From Diacronema lutheri (lineage: Eukaryota; Haptophyta; Pavlovophyceae; Pavlovales; Pavlovaceae), in assembly GCA_019448385.1 (NCBI GenBank), contig JAGTXO010000009.1, forward strand, positions 1,116,001-1,180,000: 64,000 bases of DNA, read 5' to 3'. Shown here piece by piece: positions 32,458 through 43,400 of the stretch (position 1 is its first letter; each line of letters starts with the position of its first letter). The notes below the pieces were generated by a model. The model searched no databases and was not told where the DNA came from. It saw only the letters and a list, made by a program, of their open reading frames with translations. The translations under genes and the position numbers were made by a program.

Positions 32458-34150
32458 CTCCTTCCCCTTTCCCCCTTTCCCCTCCCCGCCCCTCCACACC
32501 TCTCCCCTCCCTTCCCCTCCCCCCCCCCCCCCCCCCTTGCGCGCTCGCGGCGCGGCGCGGCGGTGCGGCGCGCGCCTGGTTGATGTAACGGTTACCCAGC
32601 TCGTCCCTGCCCGTCTTGGCCTCGCTCGTCTCGCCCACGTCGGCGGCGGTGCCCCAGTGCCCGTTCGCGCCGCGCTTGGCCCTGTACGCCGTCTGCGGCG
32701 CGCGCGCGAGCGGCGTGGCAGGCGCGATGTTCGACTCGTCGTCGTAGCCTCCGAGCAGAGAGACGCCGCCTGTCGCGAGCAGGTCGGGCATCGACGCCGG
32801 GCGCAGGAGCGCGCGCGCATCGTCGCCGTCCGCCTCGCGGCCCCCAAGGCGCGCGCCCACGCCCCCGCCACCGCCATCGCCCACCGCCTGCGATGTGCGT
32901 AACTGCCGACGGCCGACGGAAGCTTCGCGCGACCCGCCATCGTCGCCGCGCGTGAGGATGGGCGACGCGCCGCCGTTGAGCGTGCCGAGCGGCGTGCCGC
33001 CCATCCCGCCCGTCCAGCCCGGCCTCGACGCCTCGCGCCACTGCAGCGCGTCGGCGAGTGTAGCGGCCCCGCCAGTCTGGAGCAGACGCACATAATCAAT
33101 ATCGGCGCCGTTAAGCGAGTTGGACCGGTCAGCGGGCAGGCGCGAACCATCGGGCACGCCGTGCGCGAACGGCGACGCGAAGAGGTTGAGCCCGGACGCG
33201 CGCACACCGCGAGCGCTCAGCTGCGATGGCTGCGGGCCGTGCGGGGATGCGGGCGGCATAGGCGTGACCTGCACGAGCAGCGGCGGGCCCTTTTTGCGCG
33301 ACGCGAGCGAGGCGGGCGTGCGCCGCGCGTTGGTAGGCGACGAGCCCGCGGACGCATCGGCGCACGGCTCCGACGCCTCGTCGCTCCGCGCGCCGCTGCG
33401 CTGCGACGGGTCGCCGACGGACGTGCGCGCGTCGCCGAGCGCGCCACCCGCGGCGAGGACGGCCATGATGGGCGAGCCGTCGGCGCCAATCTCAACAGCA
33501 ATGGCGTCGTCCAGCTCGGACGCGCGCGTGGCGCGGTCAAAGTGCCGCTTGCGCGCCGGCGAGTGCTGGCCTTGCGCCGCGAGCATCTGCTTGCGTGCGT
33601 GCGTAATGCCTCGCATGTTCGCCGCCTGCTGGAGAGATGACGCGAACCAGACCGTCTCAGGCGCGGCCGAGGGCGATGTCGAGCGAGCGCCCTTGGTGCG
33701 GCGGGCATCGGACGCGTTGGAGAGGCCCGAGTCCAAGATCGAGTTGCCCGCCATCTCGTCGTCCGACCCGTCGCTCACCTGCTCGAACACGTCCGCGTCG
33801 TCAAACACGTCGGCGACGGCGCTCACGCCGGCATTGGCGAAGGAGACGCCCTTCCTGCCGGCGGCCGCGCACGCCGAGAGGTCGGCGACGCGCCGCGCGG
33901 CGAACGACGCCTTGCGCGACGCCACTGCGTCCGCGCCCGCCTCGTCGTCGCCGGCGCTCGCGCGGCGCACGACGACGGTCGGCTCGGCCACCGCGGTGCG
34001 CCGCGACGCCGCGAGCGTGGCGACGGGCGCGCCCGCCGGCGAGGGCTGGTCGGGCGGCGGCTGCGCGTGCACCGCCTCGACCGGCGCGCGTCGTGCCTCG
34101 CCCTCGACCGCGTGCACTGGCGCGGCGCGACTCGACGCGCCGCAACCCAT
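25444..34150 (-). CDS. Kinase-phosphatase fusion: CaMKK/GRIK-like Ser/Thr kinase plus PP2C
   Basis: complement(join(25444..25990,26189..30295,30427..30658,30897..31157,31394..31483,31669..31927,32576..34150)), 2,356 residues. The N-terminus MGCGASS fits N-myristoylation with palmitoylation, so membrane attachment is likely. A disordered 500-residue region leads to the kinase (about 520-850): GNRYINQ-YRILKALGKGAQGKVYL, K555 (AAVK), a SHENIVALYEVIDDP segment, IAHRDIKPDN (D692), KIADFG (D710), GTPAFLAPEV, ADIWSLGVTLY. The ..INQY lead-in and VIDDP loop are typical of CaMKK/GRIK/Sak1 kinases. About 60 extra residues follow the APE motif. A repeat-rich linker of nearly 1,000 residues precedes the PP2C (about 1890-2356): LGVYDGHSG (D1927), GSTATSVIL, VAHVGDS, VSRSFGD, ASDGLWDAL, VQDNVTVVV. 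Both halves keep their catalytic residues. Two introns appear to use GC donors. Confidence 0.85.
27661..27726. repeat. In-frame 6-bp repeat (Gly-Ser)
   Basis: ccggac repeated about nine or ten times, encoding alternating Gly and Ser in the linker of the kinase-PP2C protein. Confidence 0.9.
27905..27998. repeat. In-frame 15-bp minisatellite
   Basis: About six copies of gacggctgctcaacc, read on the minus strand as (S)VEQP units in the kinase-PP2C linker. Confidence 0.88.
28465..28590. repeat. In-frame 48-bp repeat
   Basis: Three copies of a unit centred on ggacgcgccgtcctcgtcct, encoding an LQDEDGASGGPRRPVA-type repeat in the kinase-PP2C linker. Confidence 0.85.
29095..29182. repeat. In-frame 21-bp minisatellite
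   Basis: About four copies of gcggctgggcggacgatggc, encoding QPPPSSA units on the minus strand. Confidence 0.88.
29407..29535. repeat. In-frame 15-bp minisatellite
   Basis: About eight copies of gccgccatcgtgcgc, encoding AHDGG units in the kinase-PP2C linker. Confidence 0.9.
31995..32545. repeat. 550-bp pyrimidine tract filling an intron
   Basis: Nearly pure C/T (C-runs with cctt interruptions) on the plus strand, so purine-rich in the transcript. It fills most of intron 1 (31928-32575) of the kinase-PP2C gene. Shorter C-runs sit at about 31340-31357 and 31593-31619 in its other introns. Confidence 0.9.
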
Positions 34151-34255
34151 GCTCGCCCTGTCCTCACGACGCCCGAAACGACGAGGCCGCCATTTCTCTT
34201 GCCCTTCCACCCAACCACCCCGCAATTCCCACGACGCGTCCGCCCCGTGGCGCAC
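34151..34255. promoter_or_regulatory. 105-bp divergent promoter
   Basis: Separates the start codons of the kinase-PP2C gene (minus) and the transglutaminase-like gene (plus). No clear TATA box is seen, so transcription control of the two is likely coupled. Confidence 0.55.
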
Positions 34256-36298
34256 ATGCGGAGATCGCTGCTCGCCGTCGCCGCGCTGCTCGGCGCGTGG
34301 GGCGCGCGCGAGGAGGACTGGCCGGACGAGGACTTGTGGTATACGGTACGCATCGCCGATGCGCCCGTCGGCTCGCTGCACACCACCGTCTCGCACGACG
34401 GCGGCCGGTACTTGTCGACCGAGGCGATGCACGTGCTCGTGCACCGAGGCGACGACCTCTCCGAGATGGTGCGCGCGCGCGGGGCCGGCGCACGGGCGCG
34501 GCACGCGCGCGTGAACCGGCACGCTCGCGGCGGCCGCCGCCGCCGCCGCGCGCGCGCGCCGACGCCGTGCGCCTGCCCGCGCGCGCGCCCGCGCGGCCGC
34601 GCTCGCGCGCAGCAATTCCAAACCGACTTCATCGAGTACGACGAGGCGAGCAAGCCGGCGTCGCTGCCGCGCGCGATCGAGACGTCGTACGTGCAGGAAT
34701 TTGCCAAGCAGCAGATCAAGATGCTCTGCCGCTTCCGCGAGGGCGAGATCGAGCTCACGTCACACAACGGCGAGCAGACGCACGTCACCGTCGCGCCGCT
34801 CGAGACGACCGAGTGGGCTGCGCGGCTGCAGTCGCGCCGGCAGTTTAAACAGGGATGCCTCGCGGGCGCCGAGGCGATCAAGTACCGCACCGTTCGCCCC
34901 GAGCTCGGCCCCAAGGTTGTCGACGTCACGTCGATGCGCGTCGGGCGCGAGTCGTTGCTCGTCGACGGCGTCGACACGCCCGTCACCGTGCGCCGCGCCG
35001 CCGCGAGCGCGGGCGCGGGCGCGGGCGCGGGCGCTCCCGCCACTCAACGATCGCGTCGATCTTCGCCCGGTGGACGCGCCAGTGGCGCCACCCGGCCGCG
35101 TGCGTCTCGCCGCGCCGCTGCGCGCCGCCAACCCCCTTCACCAACCCCCCTCCCCTGTCCCCCTCCCCCGCCCGACCGCCATTGCGCGCAGGTGTGGGAT
35201 GTGGCAATCGCTGGCGTGCCGGTGAACATGTCGGAGGTGTACCCGGATGAGGGCGCGCACCGGTGCGAGCGGCTCTACCAGATGCGCATGCAGATGCCCT
35301 TTGGCGACCTGCGCGCGACCATCTCGAACCGCGCCGAGGCGGAGGCGGCGGCCGTGCACGTGGAGGGGCGCGTGCTGCCCGAGCTCGTCTACGCGATGTT
35401 CGTGCCGCTCAGCAAGCGGATCGAGAGCGTGAACGAGGCGTACGAGGTGCGCGTTCGCGTCACGCTGCGCGACGCGCTCCAGAAGCTCGAGCTGCCCACC
35501 GCGGGCTACCAGGCCGTCGCCCCGGAGGCGCGGGCCGGCGCGGACGACGCCGGCCCGCCGCGCGTCATCGTGACCGTGAACGTCGAGGCGCCGAGCAAGG
35601 CGACGGCGGCGGAGCTCGCGGACGCCGCCTTCACGTCGCCGTCGGCGATGGTCGACTCGTCCGACACGTTTTTGCAGAAGCTCGCCGCGTCCGTCGCGTC
35701 GCCGCGCGGCGCGAAGGGCAAGCGGCGCGCGGGCGCGGCCGGCGTGGGCGCGGGCGCCGGCGGCGGCGGCCCGTCCGACCTCGAGGTGGCGCTCGCGCTG
35801 CGCGACCTTGTGTACGAGCACATCGAGACGAAGGACCTGACGACGGCCTTCGCGTCCGCGTCCGAGGTGGCGCGTACCAAGGCGGGCGACTGCACCGAGC
35901 ATGCCGTGTTGCTCGCCGCGCTGCTCCGCTGCCGGCAGATCCCTGCGCGCGTCTGCCATGGCCTCGTCTACGTCGAGCGGTACGACGAGGAGACGGAGCG
36001 CGGCGGGCACGCGGTCGCCGTCACGCCCGACGGGCACGTGCACGCCGACGGCGCGGACATCGACGAGTCCGCCGTGCGCGCGCAGTTTGGGTGGCACATG
36101 TGGACGCAGGCGCTGGTGAACGGGCACTGGATGGACCTGGACGCAACCCTGCACGTGCCGTACAACGTTGGGCACATCTTGGTCGGCACGTCATCGATGG
36201 CGGACGTGGAGGGGCATTACGAGCACATGGGGATGGCCGGCTTGATAGGCAACCTCGACATGGAGCTCTTGTACCAGCGCTACGAGCCCTCGTCGTGA
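34256..36298 (+). CDS. Secreted transglutaminase-like protein
   Basis: join(34256..34468,34613..34987,35192..36298), 564 residues. MRRSLLAVAALLGAWG is a signal peptide. The N-terminal half is beta-rich and unfamiliar. The C-terminal domain is of the transglutaminase-like superfamily: KAGDCTEHAVLLAALLRCR with nucleophile C430, FGWHMWTQAL with H498 and HWMDLDATL with D513, giving the Cys-His-Asp triad in the right order and spacing. Bacterial relatives with GDCxEH often sit in periplasmic or membrane proteins of uncertain substrate; protease-like or crosslinking activity is possible. Both introns start GTGCGC and are phase 0, and protein continuity (LSEM-QFQTDF; TPVT-VWDVAI) supports them. Confidence 0.83.
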   Translation: MRRSLLAVAALLGAWGAREEDWPDEDLWYTVRIADAPVGSLHTTVSHDGGRYLSTEAMHVLVHRGDDLSEMVRARGAGARARHARVNRHARGGRRRRRARAPTPCACPRARPRGRARAQQFQTDFIEYDEASKPASLPRAIETSYVQEFAKQQIKMLCRFREGEIELTSHNGEQTHVTVAPLETTEWAARLQSRRQFKQGCLAGAEAIKYRTVRPELGPKVVDVTSMRVGRESLLVDGVDTPVTVRRAAASAGAGAGAGAPATQRSRRSSPGGRASGATRPRASRRAAARRQPPSPTPLPCPPPPPDRHCAQVWDVAIAGVPVNMSEVYPDEGAHRCERLYQMRMQMPFGDLRATISNRAEAEAAAVHVEGRVLPELVYAMFVPLSKRIESVNEAYEVRVRVTLRDALQKLELPTAGYQAVAPEARAGADDAGPPRVIVTVNVEAPSKATAAELADAAFTSPSAMVDSSDTFLQKLAASVASPRGAKGKRRAGAAGVGAGAGGGGPSDLEVALALRDLVYEHIETKDLTTAFASASEVARTKAGDCTEHAVLLAALLRCRQIPARVCHGLVYVERYDEETERGGHAVAVTPDGHVHADGADIDESAVRAQFGWHMWTQALVNGHWMDLDATLHVPYNVGHILVGTSSMADVEGHYEHMGMAGLIGNLDMELLYQRYEPSS

Positions 36299-36511
36299 GC
36301 GCCGACTCTTCGTGGGCGGAGCACGCGGCCGTTCAGCGGGCGGCGTTGCGCCGAATGGCGCGGGCTGCTCGCGTGGGCTGCGCAGTGGGCGCGATTCTAC
36401 GGCCTGGCGCAAGGCCGCGCAGAGCGAGAGCACCGGCTGGGTGCGCGCAGCTGGCGCCCGTGGCCGCGGAAGGCTGAAAAAAGAGAGAAGAGAATCGTCA
36501 AGAGAAACGCA

Positions 36512-37204
36512 TCATGCGCCGCCGAGCTTAGCGAGCAGGAGCGCAAAGCCTGTGCCGGCACCGAGCGCGACGCCGCTCGTGATCGCAGTGACGCCGAGCG
36601 GCGCGAGCGGGTTGAGCCGGCTCGCCGCCTCGCGCGCCTTCTTGCGCTCCTGAAAGGCGCGCTCTGCCTTGCTCGCTTCGCCCGACACGCGCACGGCGAC
36701 GAGTGCGAGGGCCGCGCCGAGCGCGACGCCGAGGGCGTTTCCGACGAGCGCGCCATTCGCGGCGGCCGGCGCTGCACGCGCGCCGCCCAGCGCTGGCGGC
36801 GCGAGCGCCGGGAGCTTAGGCGGCGAAAAGGCCGGGAGCGACGGCTTCTTGGCGCGCGTCGCGAGCTGCGCCTCGATGGCCGCCGCGCTCGCCTCAAGCG
36901 TGGCAAGCGTGGCGCGCTCAGCGTCGAGTTGGGCGCGCAGCGCCTTGTTTCGCTTTTGCCTAGGCCTCGTGGCGTCGGCCTCGAGCGCCGCGACCTTGAC
37001 GCGCTCGCCCTCGACGAGCGCGCGCGCGCCCGCGAGCTGCTTTTGAAGCTCTGCCTTGGACGGGCCCTTCTGCGTGACGAGCATGCGCGGCGAAGCGGCG
37101 GCGGTGTACGGCATCATGCGCGACGCGTGGAGCGCTGCCCGCGCGCCTGGTGAGAAGGCAGCGCCGTGCGCGACGAGCGCTGCCAGCACGAACCGGCCGA
37201 GCAT
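36512..37204 (-). CDS. Probable plastid membrane protein with a coiled coil, family unknown
   Basis: 230 residues from the ATG at 37202-37204. The leader VLAALVAHGAAFSPGAR has an AAF-like junction typical of bipartite plastid-targeting sequences in algae with secondary plastids. A coiled coil follows (about 50-115, KAELQKQLAGARALVEGERVK), then a Pro-rich linker and two hydrophobic segments (about 150-170, NALGVALGAALALVAVRV; and about 205-228, VTAITSGVALGAGTGFALLLAKL). I do not recognise the family; it may be a thylakoid or envelope structural protein. It converges with the transglutaminase-like gene. Confidence 0.65.
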   Translation of the reverse strand: MLGRFVLAALVAHGAAFSPGARAALHASRMMPYTAAASPRMLVTQKGPSKAELQKQLAGARALVEGERVKVAALEADATRPRQKRNKALRAQLDAERATLATLEASAAAIEAQLATRAKKPSLPAFSPPKLPALAPPALGGARAAPAAANGALVGNALGVALGAALALVAVRVSGEASKAERAFQERKKAREAASRLNPLAPLGVTAITSGVALGAGTGFALLLAKLGGA

Positions 37205-37228
37205 CGGCAACGCCCTCTTTGTGAACCA

Positions 37229-37312
37229 AAGTCTTAATTTCGCGCCCAGGCAGGAAAATTTAAATAATTATAGAGAAGAGAGTTCTTCCAACTATTTCCA
37301 TTTTCCAAGGGC
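37229..37312. other. AT-rich island between co-oriented genes
   Basis: A block with aaaatttaaataattataga in very GC-rich surroundings, within the 204 bp between the plastid membrane protein start and the end of the PA/TIR-like gene. It is probably promoter or 3'-end sequence. Confidence 0.6.
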
Positions 37313-37408
37313 CCCGCTTGCCGCGGCACAACTCGATTTGAACAGGGCGCTGGGCGCCGCCTCCGCCGATGGCGTAATATTGACAGTGGGCGCACAGCAG
37401 GCCGTGAC

Positions 37409-40400
37409 TCAGGGCGCGGGAGGCGGCGGCGGCGGCGGCAGTGGCGGAGGGGGCAACGGCTGCATGGCCGCCGCGCGGCGCGCGGCCGCACGCCCACTGC
37501 GCCCTGACCGATCGCCCAGGAGGGCCGACGCGGCCGCGGCCGCGGCGCTGATCGCCGCGCTCGCGCGGCGCGGCGGCGAGGCGGCGGGCGAGGTGGTGGG
37601 CGAGAGCGCGGCGGCGGACGCGCCGCAACTCGAGCGCTCTTCGCGCACGCCGGCGAGCTGCCGCATCGCCGCGCGCAGCGAGAAGGACGCGGCGCTCGGC
37701 TCGCTCGCCGGCCGTGCGGGCGAAGGCGCGCTCGGGCGGAGCGCGCCCGGGCGCGTCGGCCGGCGCGGGCGCGCGACCATCGCCGTGGAGAGCTCGGCAA
37801 GGCACTGGGACATGCGCGCGCGGAGCTGCTCGTTGAATTCGTCAAAGCCCATCGCCTTCTCGATCGCGTTGTAGATGAGCGTTCGGTCCGCCTCGACGGT
37901 CGCTTCGGCGCGGCGGGCGTCGATCGTCGTGAGCGAGCGCTCGACCTCGACATACTCAGAACGGAGGGCGCGGTAGAAGGCGACGGCCTCGGAGTAGCAC
38001 ATGGTGAGGCGCACGTCGCACTTGGCCTGGAAGGCGTGCAGCAGCTCGAGGAGGCACCACATCCGCGTGAGGCACGCCGGCTGCCGCCACGGGTCGATCA
38101 CGAGCGCAACAGCTCCCATTGACGTGAGGAGGCGTGGGATGTGCTGGATAGAGGACATGATGCGCGATTGCGGCACGGAGAAGATGTCGATCCAAAAATA
38201 GATCTCCGCCGCGGCGCTCGCCTGCTGCGCCGCGCCCGTCGAGCCGCCGAGCGACGCACGCCTCGCAAGCATTCGCGCGCCGTGCAGCACGCGCGCGGGC
38301 GGCGAGCCGCCGTCCCCGCCGCTGCACCGGCCGCCAAACGTGCACGAGCGCGAGAGCCGCGGTGGCGCGACGTTGGCCGACTCGGCCTCCGAGTCCTTAG
38401 ACGCACGCCCCTCGCGCGAGCCCGCGAGGCTGCCCTCGCCGCCTGCGGCGTCCGTGCAGCCGCGGCAGTGGCACGCGTCGCCCCCGCCAGCGGCCGCCGA
38501 GGCCGCGCTGCCGCCGAACGCGGTGGCGCCGCGGCCGGACGACCTGGGCGGCGGCGAGCAGCTGCCCGACGAAAGGCACGACAGCGGCGGTGGCGCCGCT
38601 CCGCCACCGCCGCCGTCGGCGAGGTGCTCGAAGGGCTGCGCGCCGTGGCCGTCGCCCGACGGATCGACGTACTCGCCAAGCGCATCGACGAGGCGGAGGA
38701 AGCGCATCGACTGCGCGTGCGAGACGAAGACCGTCGCGATCCCGACGCCACGCCCGCGCAGCGACGCGTCCGCCTCGCGGCACGCGACGTACTCCTGCGC
38801 GACGAGCGAGAGCCCCGAGCGCGAGGTGAGCGCTGCGACCAGACGGCCCACGTCGCGCGTGAGCGCGTCGGCGCCGAGGTTGTGCTCGCGGATGAAGCGC
38901 AGGATGAACGCGAGCGAGACGCCGAGGAAGAGCTCGCGGTCCGGGCCGGACGAGACCGCGGCGGGCGCGCGCGCGCGCACGCGCGACGACGCCGTTGACG
39001 ACGACGAGCCCGGCCCGCCCGTGCTGCCGCACGCGCGCGCCTTGGCGGCCGGCCGCCAGCCCGAGCGCTCGTCGCGCAGCGCCGCCTCGAGCGCGTTCGC
39101 CAGGCCGTCGAGCGAGAGGCGCTGCCCCCGCGAGCCCGACGGCGCGCCGACGCGCGAGCCGGCGCGCGAGTGCGTCGACGCGGAGGCCGTGCCGGACGCG
39201 GCCTTTGAAGGCCACAGCGGCAGCCGCGAGCGGCCGGGCGAGGCGTGCGCGGCGTTGGCCACGCGTGTGAATCGGCTCGACGACGCGCCGACGCCTGGCG
39301 CCGCGCTGCCGCCGCCGCCGCGGCGCGCGAGCGGGGGCGAGCTGACGGTCCCAAGGACGGTGGTGGCGCGCCCGTCGGCCGCGTGGGCGCACGCGCCGCT
39401 GCCCAGCCCGCTCATGGCGATCGTCCCGCCCTCGCACGGCTGCGAGTCTGCGCGCGCGCGCCGCTCGGCGCGCGGCGGCAGCGGCGGCAGCCCGGCCGCC
39501 GCCGCGCGCGCGTCCGTCGCGCGCCGCCCCGCAAGCACGTCCGCTGAGCCCGCGCGCGCGCGTAGGCCGAGCGGCGAACTGGCCGGCGAGCCCGCGCCCG
39601 CGCCGTGCGCGCTGTCGCGCAGCTCGAGCAGCCGCGGCACGGGGAGCGGCATCTCGCCGCGCTGTGCGTGCGTGCCGTCGACGGATGGCTGCGACGCACG
39701 CGCGTGCAGCTGCCGGCAGCGTAGCAAGCGCAGCGCCTCGACGGATGAGCAGCACGACCCGATGGAGACGGCGGCCGAGCCGGGCCCGCGCGCGGCGCGC
39801 GCGCCCGCTGCTCCGCTCGTCGCCGAGTCGGCGGCCGACGCGCCGCTCAGCGCGGACGCGGCCGACGCGCCGCCCGCCGACCGCGCCGAGACGCCGGACA
39901 GTCCGGAGAAGCTCGAGATGCCCGATGGGCCGGTCGCGCCCGTCCGCGCGCTCAGCACCGACGCGCCCGAGCCGATCGACGCCATCGACGAGCCGCCGCG
40001 CGAGAGCTGCCCCCAGACGGACGAGGACGCGGTCGAGCCGCCCGCCGGCGACTTGCCGCTCGCGCCCGCGCGCGCAGCCGAGCGCGCGCCGCCCGAGCGC
40101 GGCCACGCGCGGCGCGCGTGCGAGCCCACGGACGCGCCCGAGCGCGAGAGCGCGTCGACGAGCGGCGAGTGCTCGCCGTCGTCCGCCTCGTCGAGCGAGC
40201 GGTCCGGGGAGGCATTCCGGCCGAGCGCACGCAGCGAGTTGCCGTCGCCGTCGCCGTCACCGTCGTCATCGCGATGCGCGCCTTCGCCTGACGCGCCGTG
40301 CGCGGCCGCGCGCGCGAGATACGCCTCGCACGCGCGCCGCGGCGCGCGCTGCGGCGTGACGGGCGCAAGCGCGGCCGCAGCGGTTGCGCGCGCCGCGCAG

Positions 40401-43400
40401 GCCGCGCCGTCGGTGGCAGGCGGCGAGGATGGCGGCGGCGGCGCGACCAGCCTTTTGACGCAACCCGCGCCCAGCGCGCGAACGTTGCTCCTGCGGTCGG
40501 AAGCGTCGATCTCGCCGTCGGCGCATAGCGGCGCCGCACGCCCCATATTCGGCTGCTCGCGCGCTCGCGCCGCCGCGTCGGCCGGCGGCGGCACGGGCCA
40601 GCGCTGCTGAGGCGGGTGGCGGAGCGCGCGCTCGGGCGACGCCAGGCCACGACGCGGCGCGCGGCGGTCGGGCGAGCCGGGGCGCGAGCGCAGCTCGGGC
40701 GAGCCGGGCGGCAGGTCGAGCAGCGCGCGACGGTCGGGCGAGCCGGCCGTCGGCGGCGCGTGCCTCTGCTGCTGCAGCGGCCGGCGTGACAACTCCGCTG
40801 CCGAGTCCACGCGCGAGGCGGCGGCGGCGGCGAAGCGCGGCGGCGAGTGCGGCAGCAGCCGAGGCGGAGAACTGAGCCGCCCATCGGCCGCAATGCCGAG
40901 CACCTCGACGCACGCGAGCGGCTGGCGCCCGCGCTCGCTCGCGCGCCGTGCGCCCACGCTCTCGCCTCGCGCGCGCCCGCGCGCGCTGCGCGGCGTGTCG
41001 GCGGCGGCGGACTGCGCGTCGGCCGAGTCGCCCGCCGCCAGCGCAGTGCGAGGATCGGCGCGCGCGGCGACTGGCCGTGCCCACCAGCGCGAAGCGACGC
41101 GCTTGGCGGCCGCTGTAATGCCGCGCCGCTGTTGCAGGCCACGCGCCGCACCCGCGCCGTCGGATGAAGCGACGGCGACGTCCGCGTCCGCGTCCTCGGC
41201 TACGTCCACGCCGGCGTCCACGCTGACACACGCGAACACGCCGGCGTCCACTTTGACACACGCGAATGGCTCGGCCGGCGTGGGCGACGAGCGTGACGTG
41301 CCGAGCGAGCACGCAGGCGTGCACGGCGAGAGCGCGTGCACGCTGTCGTCGACCGAGCGCGCGCCCGCCAACGCGCGCGGCGCTTCCCCGCACGCCGCGG
41401 CCGCGGCCGCGGCGAGGACGCTGCTCGCCGGCGCGGCGACGCGCGCGCCTGGCTGCGCGGCCGCCATGCTGTCCGCGCGCGCGGCGCTTGGCGCGTCCGC
41501 TCCGCGCGCGGGCGGACGGCAGCAGCAGCAGCAGCCAACCGACGGGCCGGCACCGTCCTGAGCCGCGCGCGCGTCCGAGTGCGCGCGTACGTCACCGTCG
41601 ACGGACCCACCCGCGGATGAAGCGCACGCGGGCACGACGGCATCGCAGGCGCCGCCTTCCGCGCTTTTGCCCGCGTGCGGCTGCGCGCGCGCAGCGGCGA
41701 GGCGCGCCCCATGCCGCCGTTCGCGCGGCCGAGCTCGCGCGTTCGCGTCCGCCGCGTCGGCGTCGGCGTGCGCGCAGCCGCGCGCCGGCGCGACGCGGTC
41801 GTTGGCGTTGACGTCCGCGCACCAACCCGCGCACGGCCGCGCGCGCGCGGGCGACGGCCCGTGCCGCGGCGCATCGAGGTGCGGGTGCAGCGGTGACTTG
41901 AAAGGCCGCACGACGCTCGGCGACTCGCCCGACGCGCGCGCGCTGACCGCGCGCGCGCTAAGGCGCTGCGGCGTCCAGCATGGCGGCGGCCGCGCGCCGG
42001 CGACGGGCGAGTCGCCGCTCTCGCGCCCGCCACTCGCCGCGCGCGGTGCGTCAGCCGCCGCGGCGACGGCCGCCGCGGCCGCCGCCGCGGTCGCCGCGGC
42101 GGGTGCGCCGGGGAGGACGCGCCCACCGTTGCCGCCCGCGCCCACCGGGCGGAATGACAGCGGCGACGGCTGGCGCGGCATCGCAAAGTGCAGCTGCGCC
42201 GCCGTGAGCGGCGCGGCGAGCGCCGACGGGCGCGGGTCGGCGCGCGCGCCACCGTGCGCCGCGTGCGCGCACGACGTGGGCGCGGCAGTGGCGGCCGTGC
42301 AGCCGCTGCAGCTCGCGCTGTGCGCCGGGCCCTCGCTCGCCGCCTCGACGAGCGCGTCGTCTGCCGCCGGCGCGCGCCGAGAGGGCGGCGGCGGTGGCGG
42401 CGGCGGCAGCGGCGGCGACGCGCCGGGCGGCGGCGGCGGCTTGCGCCCGCACGCGTCGCGCGCACGTCGCCAAGAGATGGGCGACAAGGGCATCGTCGCG
42501 ACCGCGGCGACGATGCTCGCGACCGTAGACGGCGCGCCGTGCGCACGCGCCCCAGGCGAGCGGCGCGCGCCCGACGCGGCGGACGTAGCGGCGGACGTAA
42601 CGTCGGAAGCCGCGCCGGACGCGCTCGCGTCCGACGCACAGCGCTCGTCGCATCCGCCGGACGCCCGCCCGCGCGCGCGGCCAGCATGGCGACGGGCGCG
42701 CGCAGCGGCGGCGGCCGGCTCGGGACCGGCGTGCGCGCCAGCCGCGCCCGCCTCCGCCACGTCGAGCGCGTCGACGCTCCGCGGGCCGCGCGCGCGCGGC
42801 GCGCGCCGGCGCGGCTCGCGCGCGCCGCCCGCGTGCGACGTTGCGACCGATCCGCCGCTGTTCGAGCTCGGCCGTTTGGACGGGCCGGAGAAGAGGCCGG
42901 CGACTAGCACGCCGCCGCGCACGCCGTCGCTCGCACCGAACGGGTCGACGAACCCCTCGCGCGCCGAGCCGTCCACCGAGCCGCCGGCCGCTGAGGAGTC
43001 GGCGCCCTCGTCGTGTGAGGCGGTGCGCGAGCGCCTGCGCACGTTACACGCCGAGAGCGCGGCGAGGGCGGCGAGGATGGCGAGGCGCGAGAGGCCCTCC
43101 ATCGGGCCAATTGGCGTGCGGTGCGCGCCCGGCCAGAACACGCCCACCTTGGCGCCCGACGAGAGCTTCATCAGGAAGAGCGCGCACGTGGCGACGCCGA
43201 GCGCGAGCGGCGGCGCGTCGAGCAGCGCGGGCGCGGCGCACAGCACGGCGGCGCAGCCGGCGTACGCGGCGGTGGAGGCGGCGGCAATGAGGGTGCGTCG
43301 GCCGACCGACTCGATGAAGCGCACGTCCACCAGCCCCGCGCGTTCCGCCGGCCGCCGGCGGACGCGCGCGAGCGCGCACGCCGCGCCGACCGACAGGAGC

